Shown: one piece after another, positions 24,124 to 31,019 of the stretch
How the letters are laid out: each line of letters opens with the position of its first letter
How positions within the stretch are numbered: the first letter of the stretch is position 1
Origin: JBMOKT01 sp049323895
Lineage (GTDB): Bacteria; Bacillota; Peptococcia; Peptococcales; BICA1-8
Direction of reading: 5' to 3'
Length of the DNA stretch: 64,000 bases
Assembly: GCA_049323895.1 (NCBI GenBank)
Contig: JBMOKT010000032.1
Span: 124,001 to 188,000, forward strand
The notes under the pieces: generated by a model
Databases searched by the model: none
Seen by the model: only the letters and a program-made list of their open reading frames with translations
Told to the model about the DNA's origin: nothing
Position numbers and translations under genes: made by a program

Positions 24124-25416
24124 TTACTGACCATATCCGCCAAGCAGTTTTGGCAAGAACAAAGGAATCTCCGGGAAGAACAAAACAAGGAATACACAAA
24201 CAATTACCGCCAACATAAAGGGTAAGGATGCTTTCGCCATCCTTTCCAACGGCAAGCCCGTTAATCCCATGGCAACGAATAGATTAACACCTAATGGAGG
24301 CGTCAACATTGCTACTTCGTTAGTCATAACTAGCAAGATTCCAAAGTGCACAGGGTCTACGCCAATCTGCTTAAGCAAAGGTAGAACAACAGGTGTCAAG
24401 ATTACTACCGTAGCCAGTGTTTCCATAAACATCCCCAGGAAGAATAAGAAAAGTGTAATCATTATTAAAACGACCTGTGGATCGGTGCTTATACCTAAAA
24501 TTACTTCTGCTAATTTTTGAGGGACCTGATACATTGTTACAAATCTTCCAAACAGCAGAGAGACTCCAACAACAATTATAACCGTACCAGTAGTCAAGTT
24601 TGTCAATCTAAAACTGTCCCATATTTCTTGCCAACGAAGCTTTTTGGTGATAAAAGCCCCCACAAGAAATGCGTAAATAACTGCAATAACTGATGCTTCT
24701 ACCGGTGTAAATATTCCTGCGTATATTCCGCCTAAGATTATTACCGGAGCCATTAAGGACCAGAAGCTTCTCTTGACAATGCGCAAAAAATCGCCAAAGG
24801 AGTACTTTTCTGCGGAGCCTCTATAACCCTTTTTACGGGCAATTATATAGGATGTTAACATTAGAGAACCGCCCACCATAAACCCGGGAATAAAGCCAGC
24901 CATAAAAAGAGTGGAGATAGAAACATTCCCTACTACCCCATAGATAATCATAGGGTTACTAGGAGGAATCAAAATTCCGATAGTCCCCCCGGTAGCACTT
25001 ACACCTGCTGCATAGTCTTTGGAATAACCATGCCTCACCATAGAGGGTATCATTAGTGCACCCATAGCTGCAACGGTTCCGGGTCCGGAACCTATCATAG
25101 CCGCAAAAAACATGCAACCTATGATGGTAACTAAAGCCAGTCCGCCTCTCACTCGGCCAACTGCAACTGATGCCACATCGACAATCTGTTGGGCCATCCC
25201 CCCTCTTTCCATTAATGCCCCGGCGAAAACAAAGGCCGGAACAGCAATTAGCGGAAACATGGCTGAGATTTTATACAAATCCAAGGGTATTATGGAAAGA
25301 GGTATATCCGAAAGTAATAAAGCGATAGTTGTTGCCATACCTAAGGCGGCATATATAGGAACACCCAGCAACAACGCTCCGAACAACAACAACCATATCA
25401 TCCATTCAAGTGACAT
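24124..25416 (-). CDS. dctM: TRAP transporter large permease DctM
   Basis: A 430-aa membrane protein with the standard DctM pattern: LLGVPIYAALGMA at the N-terminus, PLIAVPAFVFAGALM, GSGPGTVAAMGALMIPSM, GILIPPSNPMIIYGVVG and the late TPPLGVNLFVAMG. Its first codons overlap the end of dctQ by 11 bases, typical of translational coupling. With DctQ and DctP it forms a complete second TRAP system whose ligand is probably the substrate of the surrounding catabolic genes. Confidence 0.94.
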   Translation of the reverse strand: MSLEWMIWLLLFGALLLGVPIYAALGMATTIALLLSDIPLSIIPLDLYKISAMFPLIAVPAFVFAGALMERGGMAQQIVDVASVAVGRVRGGLALVTIIGCMFFAAMIGSGPGTVAAMGALMIPSMVRHGYSKDYAAGVSATGGTIGILIPPSNPMIIYGVVGNVSISTLFMAGFIPGFMVGGSLMLTSYIIARKKGYRGSAEKYSFGDFLRIVKRSFWSLMAPVIILGGIYAGIFTPVEASVIAVIYAFLVGAFITKKLRWQEIWDSFRLTNLTTGTVIIVVGVSLLFGRFVTMYQVPQKLAEVILGISTDPQVVLIMITLFLFFLGMFMETLATVVILTPVVLPLLKQIGVDPVHFGILLVMTNEVAMLTPPLGVNLFVAMGLTGLPLERMAKASLPFMLAVIVCVFLVLFFPEIPLFLPKLLGGYGQ

Positions 25417-25936
25417 TTTTTACCTCAATCCCTTCTTCTTCGTACTGGATGAGCCTTTCTTTAGCACCGGCCTTTACCCATCTATAATAACGTTCAATTG
25501 TTCTGAATATCTGCATTACAAATGCTACTGGTATGATCAATACTATATACTTTATATTCCAGCCGAGAACAGAGGATATTAAGGGGAATTCTGTCATCTG
25601 TTGATATAATTTGAAACCTTCTATTACTACCACTACGTTAAATGCTATCCATATCAGGTCAGCGAGTATAACCATAAAGCTCTGAACTTTATGGGAAAAC
25701 ATTTTAAATTGTGCAGTTACCCTGATATGTTTCCCATCCTTAGCAACTAGACTGGTGCACAAGTAAACCATCCACAAAAAACAGAACCGGGAAAGCTCTT
25801 CTGTCCAGGGTATTGATTTGCCTACAAAATACCTGAAAAACACCTGGATAAAGAGAAATACTATAACACATGTCAACAAAAAAGCACTGGAAACTTCTTC
25901 AAAATTATTGTAAAACCAAACTAACTTTTTTCTCAA
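25406..25936 (-). CDS. dctQ: TRAP transporter small permease DctQ
   Basis: A 176-aa protein with four predicted membrane helices and the DctQ signature WTEELSRFCFLWMVYL, followed by the GKHIRVT segment. It lies between dctP and dctM and overlaps dctM. Length is typical for the family. Confidence 0.92.
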   Translation of the reverse strand: MRKKLVWFYNNFEEVSSAFLLTCVIVFLFIQVFFRYFVGKSIPWTEELSRFCFLWMVYLCTSLVAKDGKHIRVTAQFKMFSHKVQSFMVILADLIWIAFNVVVVIEGFKLYQQMTEFPLISSVLGWNIKYIVLIIPVAFVMQIFRTIERYYRWVKAGAKERLIQYEEEGIEVKNVT

Positions 25937-25991
25937 TGTAGTTTCCTCCCATACACCACTTATGACCTTCTAAGCTGTCATAAACTACACC

Positions 25992-27053
25992 TTATTTAGG
26001 CATTTCACGTCCTAATACTTTCATAACTTTCTCTAACATTTCAGTTCCACCAATTGTTTGATAAAATTGCGGCCAGATAGCCATGGCTTTTTCCTGCCAT
26101 ACTGCCTCATCTTCAGGAACACCTAAGAATTCCATTCCTGCATCTGTAAGAGCTTTTAAGTCAGCAGCAGATTTTTCAGCTATATATTGACGTTCCCACA
26201 TCATAGCTTCTTTACCGGCTTTGATGATAGCGTCTCTGACGTCAGCAGGCTGGCTTTGCAACCATTTTTCATTCATAACAACTGGTCCAATCCACATTTT
26301 GTAGTGAATTTCGGTAATATATTTTTGAACTTCCTGGAAAGACGAAGCTAAGTTTACAGAGTGGGGATTTTCCTGTCCATCAACAACGCCTTGCTGTAAA
26401 GCATTGAAGGTTTCGTCCCAGGCAATAGGAGTAGCATCAGAACCCCATGCTTTAAATGCACCTAACATTAATGGATTCTGAGGAACACGGATTTTCAAAC
26501 CTTTTAAGTCATCAATTTTCTTAACTGGTTTTTTGGCAGTTGTTAAAACCCGGAAATCCTGGTCAAACCAAATAATAGCTCTGTTGCCTGATTCAGCAAT
26601 CATCTTGGTGTTAATGTCATCCCAAAGGGTATCGATAACTTTAGTGAATTCTTCTCTGGTAGAAAAAATGTATGGTAAATCAAAGAATCCCATGCTTGGA
26701 GAGAAAGGAGTGACATTGTTTACAGCCATGGAAGTTGCTTGTACAACATTATTTTGTACATCCTGGAATCCACGGTCTTCACTTCCTAGCTGACCATTGG
26801 GGAATATTTGAACTTCAACCTGTCCGTTGGTATACTTCTCAACTAGTTCTTTAAATTTTTCACCAGTTTGATGGTGAGGGCTGTTAGTATCAACACCGTG
26901 GGTGTATTTAATAATAATCTTTTCTTTTTTAGGTTCTTCTTTTGGTGCCTCTCCCTGCTTAGGTTCCTCTTTTTTTGCGCCACCGCAGCCGGTTACAACT
27001 AAACTAAGACTCAAAATTAGTACTAAACAATAAACAAAAAACTTTTTCTTCAT
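25992..27053 (-). CDS. dctP: TRAP transporter solute-binding lipoprotein DctP
   Basis: A 353-aa binding protein with a signal peptide ending in lipobox VTGC (Cys23) and an acidic/lysine linker. The mature protein shows DLKGLKIRVPQNP, where the conserved arginine binds the ligand carboxylate, and TPIAWDETFNALQQGVVDGQENP. It shares only family-level similarity with the DctP at 3850. A GGGGGAAG ribosome site precedes the ATG. The roughly 200-base upstream gap contains the leader element at 27141-27253, so expression is probably controlled by premature termination. Confidence 0.93.
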   Translation of the reverse strand: MKKKFFVYCLVLILSLSLVVTGCGGAKKEEPKQGEAPKEEPKKEKIIIKYTHGVDTNSPHHQTGEKFKELVEKYTNGQVEVQIFPNGQLGSEDRGFQDVQNNVVQATSMAVNNVTPFSPSMGFFDLPYIFSTREEFTKVIDTLWDDINTKMIAESGNRAIIWFDQDFRVLTTAKKPVKKIDDLKGLKIRVPQNPLMLGAFKAWGSDATPIAWDETFNALQQGVVDGQENPHSVNLASSFQEVQKYITEIHYKMWIGPVVMNEKWLQSQPADVRDAIIKAGKEAMMWERQYIAEKSAADLKALTDAGMEFLGVPEDEAVWQEKAMAIWPQFYQTIGGTEMLEKVMKVLGREMPK

Positions 27054-27140
27054 AATTAAACTTCCCCCTTATTATAATAATTTGAAGATTAGTTTAAGAA
27101 AAAACTTTCCTCCTTTCCAGAGTTATTAATTATTACCGTA

Positions 27141-27253
27141 AATAAAAATACAACCCAACAAACAAACGGCACGATAACCCTTTGTAAGCTAGGTTGTATT
27201 TAACGGACGGAACTGGATGGAATCTCCCAACTCCAAATTAAATACGCTAACCT
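27141..27253 (-). promoter_or_regulatory. Riboswitch-like leader with terminator, element 1
   Basis: Read on the minus strand: AGGTT (27253-27249), bulge AGC, GTATTTAA (27245-27238), an internal hairpin containing GATTCC, TTAAATAC (27203-27196) and AACCT (27195-27191). The outer parts pair into one helix with a three-base bulge. ATACAACCTAGC (27199-27188) can instead pair with GTTGGGTTGTAT (27159-27148), a 12-bp stem followed by TTTTATTT, a classic terminator. The two folds exclude each other. The same layout with changed but still pairing bases recurs at 30741-30845. It lies between the DUF3870 stop and dctP. I do not recognise the class. Confidence 0.7.
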
Positions 27254-27267
27254 AAAACAAATAAATT

Positions 27268-27627
27268 TTAAACACATTTTTCTTTTAATTGGGGAATCTT
27301 ATGTACTAATTTTTCCCTGCTTTGCTTGTACCGGTTCTGAGCAACTTTTAAGGCACAAATCAATGCTTTCTGGGGTACAGCCTGATAATAAAGCTCCACA
27401 TCTTCTAAAATTTCGTTAAACTCATTAATAAAATGCCTGCCTACCAGCAAGGATTTGATAAAGTTTCTGCCCACATCAGTCAGTAAAAGACACGTTGCAT
27501 CGACAATCCTCTCTGTTACTAAGTCTATTGTCATTTCTACGGCAAAGGTGTCGTAGACGCTTCCGATGGAAGAATTGTCGGGACAGCGAGAGTTGCCGCA
27601 AACATAAATAATTTTATTTCTTTCCAA
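27268..27627 (-). CDS. DUF3870-like protein
   Basis: A 119-aa cytoplasmic protein resembling the DUF3870 family, recalled from the pattern IIYVCGNSRCP at the start, VEMTIDLVTERIVDATCLL in the middle, FIKSLLVGR, and VPQKALICALKVAQNRY near the end. No enzymatic function is established to my knowledge. Its gene ends 14 bases upstream of the leader element before the TRAP operon, so it is either the first gene of an attenuated operon or a separate unit. The link to TRAP genes suggests a role in the same catabolic system. Confidence 0.65.
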   Translation of the reverse strand: MERNKIIYVCGNSRCPDNSSIGSVYDTFAVEMTIDLVTERIVDATCLLLTDVGRNFIKSLLVGRHFINEFNEILEDVELYYQAVPQKALICALKVAQNRYKQSREKLVHKIPQLKEKCV

Positions 27628-27689
27628 CCCCCGTCACCTCTTGTTGAAAAAGATTGTTGTGTCAGATTATTCATATACTTCATAATATT

Positions 27690-27718
27690 ATTATAACGGT
27701 GTTAATTTAGATATACAA
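27690..27718 (-). promoter_or_regulatory. Possible promoter for DUF3870-TRAP unit
   Basis: Minus strand TTGTAT (27718-27713), 17-base spacer, perfect TATAAT (27695-27690), about 65 bases before the DUF3870 start. Confidence 0.5.
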
Positions 27719-27805
27719 GAAAAAAATATTTTATACATTCCCTCAGAATTATGATTTTTTTGGTAAATATATTATACCGCAAATAAACTTTTTCAGCTAT
27801 ATTAA

Positions 27806-28744
27806 TTATTTTTTGTCAAATACATCTTTCGCCGCCTGGACAATCTCTTCTGCTGTCATTTTATATTTCTTCTTTAAGAAATCTATTGTGCCAACTTCCC
27901 CAAAATGATCCTGAATGCCCACAGCTTTAAGAGGTACTGGCAGTTCTTGTACTAATAGCTCGGCAACTGCACTGGCTAAACCACCAATAACATTATGGTT
28001 TTCACAGGTAACCACACACCCTGTTTTTCCAACAGATTTAAGAATTTTATCTTTATCAAGGGGTTTGATAGTATGTACATTAATTATTTCTGCATCTATC
28101 CCCTGGGACTGTAAAATTTCCGCCGCCTTAATGGACTCTTCAACCATAATACCTGTAGAAAAGATACTTACATCCTTACCTTGCTTTAGCAAATCAGCCT
28201 TGAACAGGTCGAATGTATAATTTTCATCAAATATAACAGGTGCTTTTTTTCTAAATAATCGAATATAGACAGGTCCATCATAAGCAATAATTTGAGGCAG
28301 CGCATATGCTAATTGAACAGCATCAGCAGGCTCAAAAATTGTTATTCCAGGGATACTCCTTAAAACCCCTATGTCTTCCACACTCATATGGGTTCCCCCA
28401 TTAAGTTCAGCAGATATTCCTGGGTCAGAACCAACAATTTTTACGTTGCGTTTAGCATAGGCAATAGAAATTGCTATTTGGTCGCAAATTCTACGGGTGG
28501 CAAATGGGGTAAATGTTAAAATAAAAGGAATGCTTCCATAAGCTGCCATCCCAGCTGCAAGTGCTGCCATATTTTGTTCCGCAATTCCCACATCAAAAGC
28601 CCTGTCAGGATATTTGTCCCTTAAGCCTAAAGTTCCATGTCCCCTTGCTAAATCAGCATCAATAACTACAACCCTTTGGTTTTCCTGCATTATTTTATCC
28701 AGGGTATCACAAAATACCTGGCGCATTTCCATATTTTCATACAT
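27806..28744 (-). CDS. Transketolase C-terminal subunit
   Basis: A 312-aa split-transketolase subunit carrying the pyrimidine-binding and C-terminal domains. The TPP-activating glutamate is in FDVGIAEQNMAALAAGMA, and GTHMSVEDIGVLRSIP is a standard transketolase motif. It starts two bases after the N-terminal subunit stop, so the two are translationally coupled. The split form is common in Firmicute catabolic clusters and is also the form described for SqwGH of transketolase-type sulfoglycolysis (from memory). Housekeeping pentose phosphate use is equally possible from sequence alone. Confidence 0.92.
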   Translation of the reverse strand: MYENMEMRQVFCDTLDKIMQENQRVVVIDADLARGHGTLGLRDKYPDRAFDVGIAEQNMAALAAGMAAYGSIPFILTFTPFATRRICDQIAISIAYAKRNVKIVGSDPGISAELNGGTHMSVEDIGVLRSIPGITIFEPADAVQLAYALPQIIAYDGPVYIRLFRKKAPVIFDENYTFDLFKADLLKQGKDVSIFSTGIMVEESIKAAEILQSQGIDAEIINVHTIKPLDKDKILKSVGKTGCVVTCENHNVIGGLASAVAELLVQELPVPLKAVGIQDHFGEVGTIDFLKKKYKMTAEEIVQAAKDVFDKK

Positions 28745-28745
28745 A

Positions 28746-29582
28746 TTACATGCCCCCCTGCCTTAACTCTTCTAAAGCTTGGTACATTTGGTCCTTTGTG
28801 ATTGGGGTGTTATGGTTTTTGACGCCTAAGGCTTCTGCAAAAGAAACGCCTTTTCCTTTAACGGTATTTAACAATATCATAGTCGGCTTATTTTGAGAGG
28901 TTTTAGCCTTAATAACTGCATCAGAAATTTCTATGACACTATGCCCGTCTGGAACATTTATGACATTCCAGCCAAAAGCTTCCCATTTTTTGTCCAAAGG
29001 AGCTAAACCCATCACTTCTTCTATAGTTCCATCAATTTGAAGTTTGTTGTAGTCAGTGAAAACAATTAGGTTGTTTAGTTTGAAATGGGCAGCTGCCATT
29101 GCGGCTTCCCATACCTGCCCTTCCTGACTTTCACCATCGCCAATCATACAATAAATATAGGCATTGTCCTGATTTATTTTAGCGGCTTTTGCCATTCCAG
29201 CTGCACAGGAAATCCCTTGTCCCAAAGAGCCTGCGGTCATATCTACTCCTCTGGTTCTTAGCATGTCACAATGGCTTGGCAGGTTAGTCTCGGGTTTGTT
29301 TAGAGTATCCAATTCACACGTTGAAAAAAATCCTTTGTCAGCTAAAACAGCATATAAGGCGGGTCCCGCATGCCCTTTGGACATAATAAATCGGTCTCTT
29401 CCTTCCATTTGGGGGTTACCAGGATCAATATTCATATGCTCATAGTATAAAACAACCAGGGCTTCAACAACGGATAAACATCCTCCAATATGCCCAACCC
29501 CTAGATTACCAATCGCTTCGACAATTAGGCTTCTTATATATCGGCTTTTCTCCTCTAGGGATTTTGCCTTACTGTTATCCAA
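28746..29582 (-). CDS. Transketolase N-terminal subunit
   Basis: A 278-aa subunit binding the TPP diphosphate. GVGHIGGCLSVVEALVVLY at the start, SKGHAGPALYAVL, the GSLGQGISCAAGMA motif and the TPP/Mg motif from GDGESQEGQVWEAA to TDYNKLQIDG are all present. It precedes the C-terminal subunit with a one-base gap. Upstream is a hairpin (29678-29703) and then the reductase gene. Confidence 0.92.
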   Translation of the reverse strand: MDNSKAKSLEEKSRYIRSLIVEAIGNLGVGHIGGCLSVVEALVVLYYEHMNIDPGNPQMEGRDRFIMSKGHAGPALYAVLADKGFFSTCELDTLNKPETNLPSHCDMLRTRGVDMTAGSLGQGISCAAGMAKAAKINQDNAYIYCMIGDGESQEGQVWEAAMAAAHFKLNNLIVFTDYNKLQIDGTIEEVMGLAPLDKKWEAFGWNVINVPDGHSVIEISDAVIKAKTSQNKPTMILLNTVKGKGVSFAEALGVKNHNTPITKDQMYQALEELRQGGM

Positions 29583-29677
29583 AGCAATACCTCCTTTTCC
29601 TTTGCATGAATACCTTTTATGTAATGGAAAGACTATATGGGTAAATTTCTGATATCAAAAGGTTAAGTTAAAGGTGT

Positions 29678-29703
29678 ACTGCGTTCATATACATGAACGC
29701 AGT
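29678..29703. promoter_or_regulatory. Hairpin between reductase and transketolase genes
   Basis: Perfect 11-bp stem (ACTGCGTTCAT and ATGAACGCAGT) with loop ATAC. The T-run (ATTTTTATT) is on the plus-strand side, where no gene arrives, so in the minus direction it is a stem without a strong terminator tail. Confidence 0.5.
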
Positions 29704-29753
29704 ATTTTTATTCTTGTAAATAATATGTTTTACTGCCTTTAAGTAATGTTTAA

Positions 29754-30614
29754 CTACTTAATTACTTTATAAATTGCACAACAGTCTTCTTTGCCATAAC
29801 CTTGTGCACTGGCTTCTCTGAAATATTCCAATGCTACCCGCATAGCCTTAGCATCATTTTCCCAGGCATCAGCCATTTCACAACCCAATCTAACATCCTT
29901 GAAGGCCAGATCTAAGCCAAACCTATTTGCAAAATCTTTATTTACAATCCAGGGACCACGCACCTTCATTTGGAAGCTGAATGCTCCTGTTTCTGATAAT
30001 AGGTTAATTAACATTTCGCTATCAATTCCGGCTTTTTCGCCTATTCTAATACCTTCGGAAAGGACTGCTAAATTAGTCATACCTATCATATTGCTTATAA
30101 TCTTAAATGCAGCAGAAGCCTCAACTTCTCCCATATAATTAATTTGTCCGCCAATAATTTCCAGCACTTCTTTCATTTCTTCGTAAGTTTCTTTTCTACC
30201 GCCAACGTAAATTGGGCAAGTACCCTCTTCGGCTTGCTTTGGAGTTAGTCCTAGTGGACATTGCAAATATTTTATGCCTCTGCTTTCAGCTTCATTAGAT
30301 AACTTGCGTGCCATTTGTGGGTCGATAGTACTGACCTCAATATATGTAGCACCCTTTTTCATTTTATTAAGCAAGCCATCTTCTCCCAGCATTACTTCCT
30401 CTAAATGCTTTGGCAGCGGTAAGCTGGTAAAAAGTACGTCTGCATCTGCCAGCTCATATTTGTCATTAGCGGCAGTACCGGTTGTCCCTGCAGCTAATGT
30501 TTTGGCAACAGCTTCGGGATTTAAATCAAATACCTTAACTGTTTTTCCAGCTCTAATTAAATTACGAGCTAATCCCCCACCCATTTGACCTAAACCAATA
30601 AATCCGAATTGCAT
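29754..30614 (-). CDS. Beta-hydroxyacid dehydrogenase (3-HIBADH/YihU family)
   Basis: A 286-aa NAD(P)-dependent reductase. The Rossmann motif is GFIGLGQMGGGLARNL, and the catalytic lysine is in KIISNMIGM. The substrate loop reads CPLGLTPKQAEEGT. Most family members have PVSGG there, whereas the sulfolactaldehyde reductase YihU, as I recall it, has PVGRT. The motif here is thus of the G-x-T type but with Leu in place of the sulfonate-contacting Arg. The ATG at 30614 has AAGGAG ten bases upstream and is preferred to a GTG nine bases earlier. The gene follows leader element 2. Confidence 0.85.
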   Translation of the reverse strand: MQFGFIGLGQMGGGLARNLIRAGKTVKVFDLNPEAVAKTLAAGTTGTAANDKYELADADVLFTSLPLPKHLEEVMLGEDGLLNKMKKGATYIEVSTIDPQMARKLSNEAESRGIKYLQCPLGLTPKQAEEGTCPIYVGGRKETYEEMKEVLEIIGGQINYMGEVEASAAFKIISNMIGMTNLAVLSEGIRIGEKAGIDSEMLINLLSETGAFSFQMKVRGPWIVNKDFANRFGLDLAFKDVRLGCEMADAWENDAKAMRVALEYFREASAQGYGKEDCCAIYKVIK

Positions 30615-30644
30615 AACTCCCACACTCCTTAATTTGTTTATTTA

Positions 30645-30728
30645 TAAAACACGGCTTACGCCCGAGCCTTTGGCGACTGCGGAAACCGATGTTGCTCTTA
30701 TACTTATTACCTTGTAAAAGTTATATTT
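30645..30728 (+). repeat. Dispersed structured repeat, copy 4 (long form)
   Basis: Contains ACGGCTTACGCCCGAGCC (one extra C), TTTGGCGACTGCGGAAACCG, GATGTTGC, CTTATACTTATTAC and the AAAAGTTATA tail, so it matches copy 1 along the whole 85 bp. It lies between leader element 2 and the reductase start. Confidence 0.75.
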
Positions 30729-30740
30729 TTTTATAAGTAT

Positions 30741-30845
30741 AAATAAAAAACCTAACCCACAAAAGACATAAAAATCTTCTGTAAGTTAGGTTATATCTAT
30801 AAGTTAGTAAACGAGGAATCGCTACCATTATAAATATGCTAACTC
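30741..30845 (-). promoter_or_regulatory. Riboswitch-like leader with terminator, element 2
   Basis: Minus strand: GAGTT (30845-30841), bulge AGC, ATATTTATAA (30837-30828), internal hairpin with GATTCC, TTATAGATAT (30802-30793), AACCT (30792-30788). The 10-bp helix differs in sequence from that of element 1 but pairs throughout, with the same AGC bulge and the same AACCT joined to its 3' strand. AACCTAACTTAC (30792-30781) can instead pair over 12 positions with GTGGGTTAGGTT (30760-30749), followed by TTTTTATTT. Terminator and helix compete as in element 1. It lies upstream of the reductase gene. Confidence 0.7.
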
Positions 30846-30981
30846 AATTGAAATTGAATGATTTATATTATTATATTTTAAAAAAGTACCAAAGATAAAA
30901 GTTTTCGCTAAATTCTTTCATCAAATCTAGGATAAAGGAATTTTATCTTTATGTCAACAACCTTTGTAGAACAAGTACTAG

Positions 30982-31012
30982 AAAAATACCCCTATCGATT
31001 GATAGGGGTATT
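30982..31012 (-). terminator. Terminator of hppA
   Basis: Perfect 12-bp stem (AATACCCCTATC and GATAGGGGTATT) with a four-base loop and TTTTTC after it on the minus strand, eight bases past the hppA stop. Confidence 0.88.
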
Positions 31013-31019
31013 GGAATTT

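Noticed and set aside
27141..27253. T-box leader
   Set aside because: No specifier loop or AGGGTGG-type T-box sequence is present, and the downstream genes are transport genes without amino-acid links.
18881..30623. A proven sulfoquinovose pathway
   Set aside because: No sulfoquinovosidase, sulfoquinovose isomerase or sulfofructose-specific gene is visible; the idea is kept only as a hypothesis.
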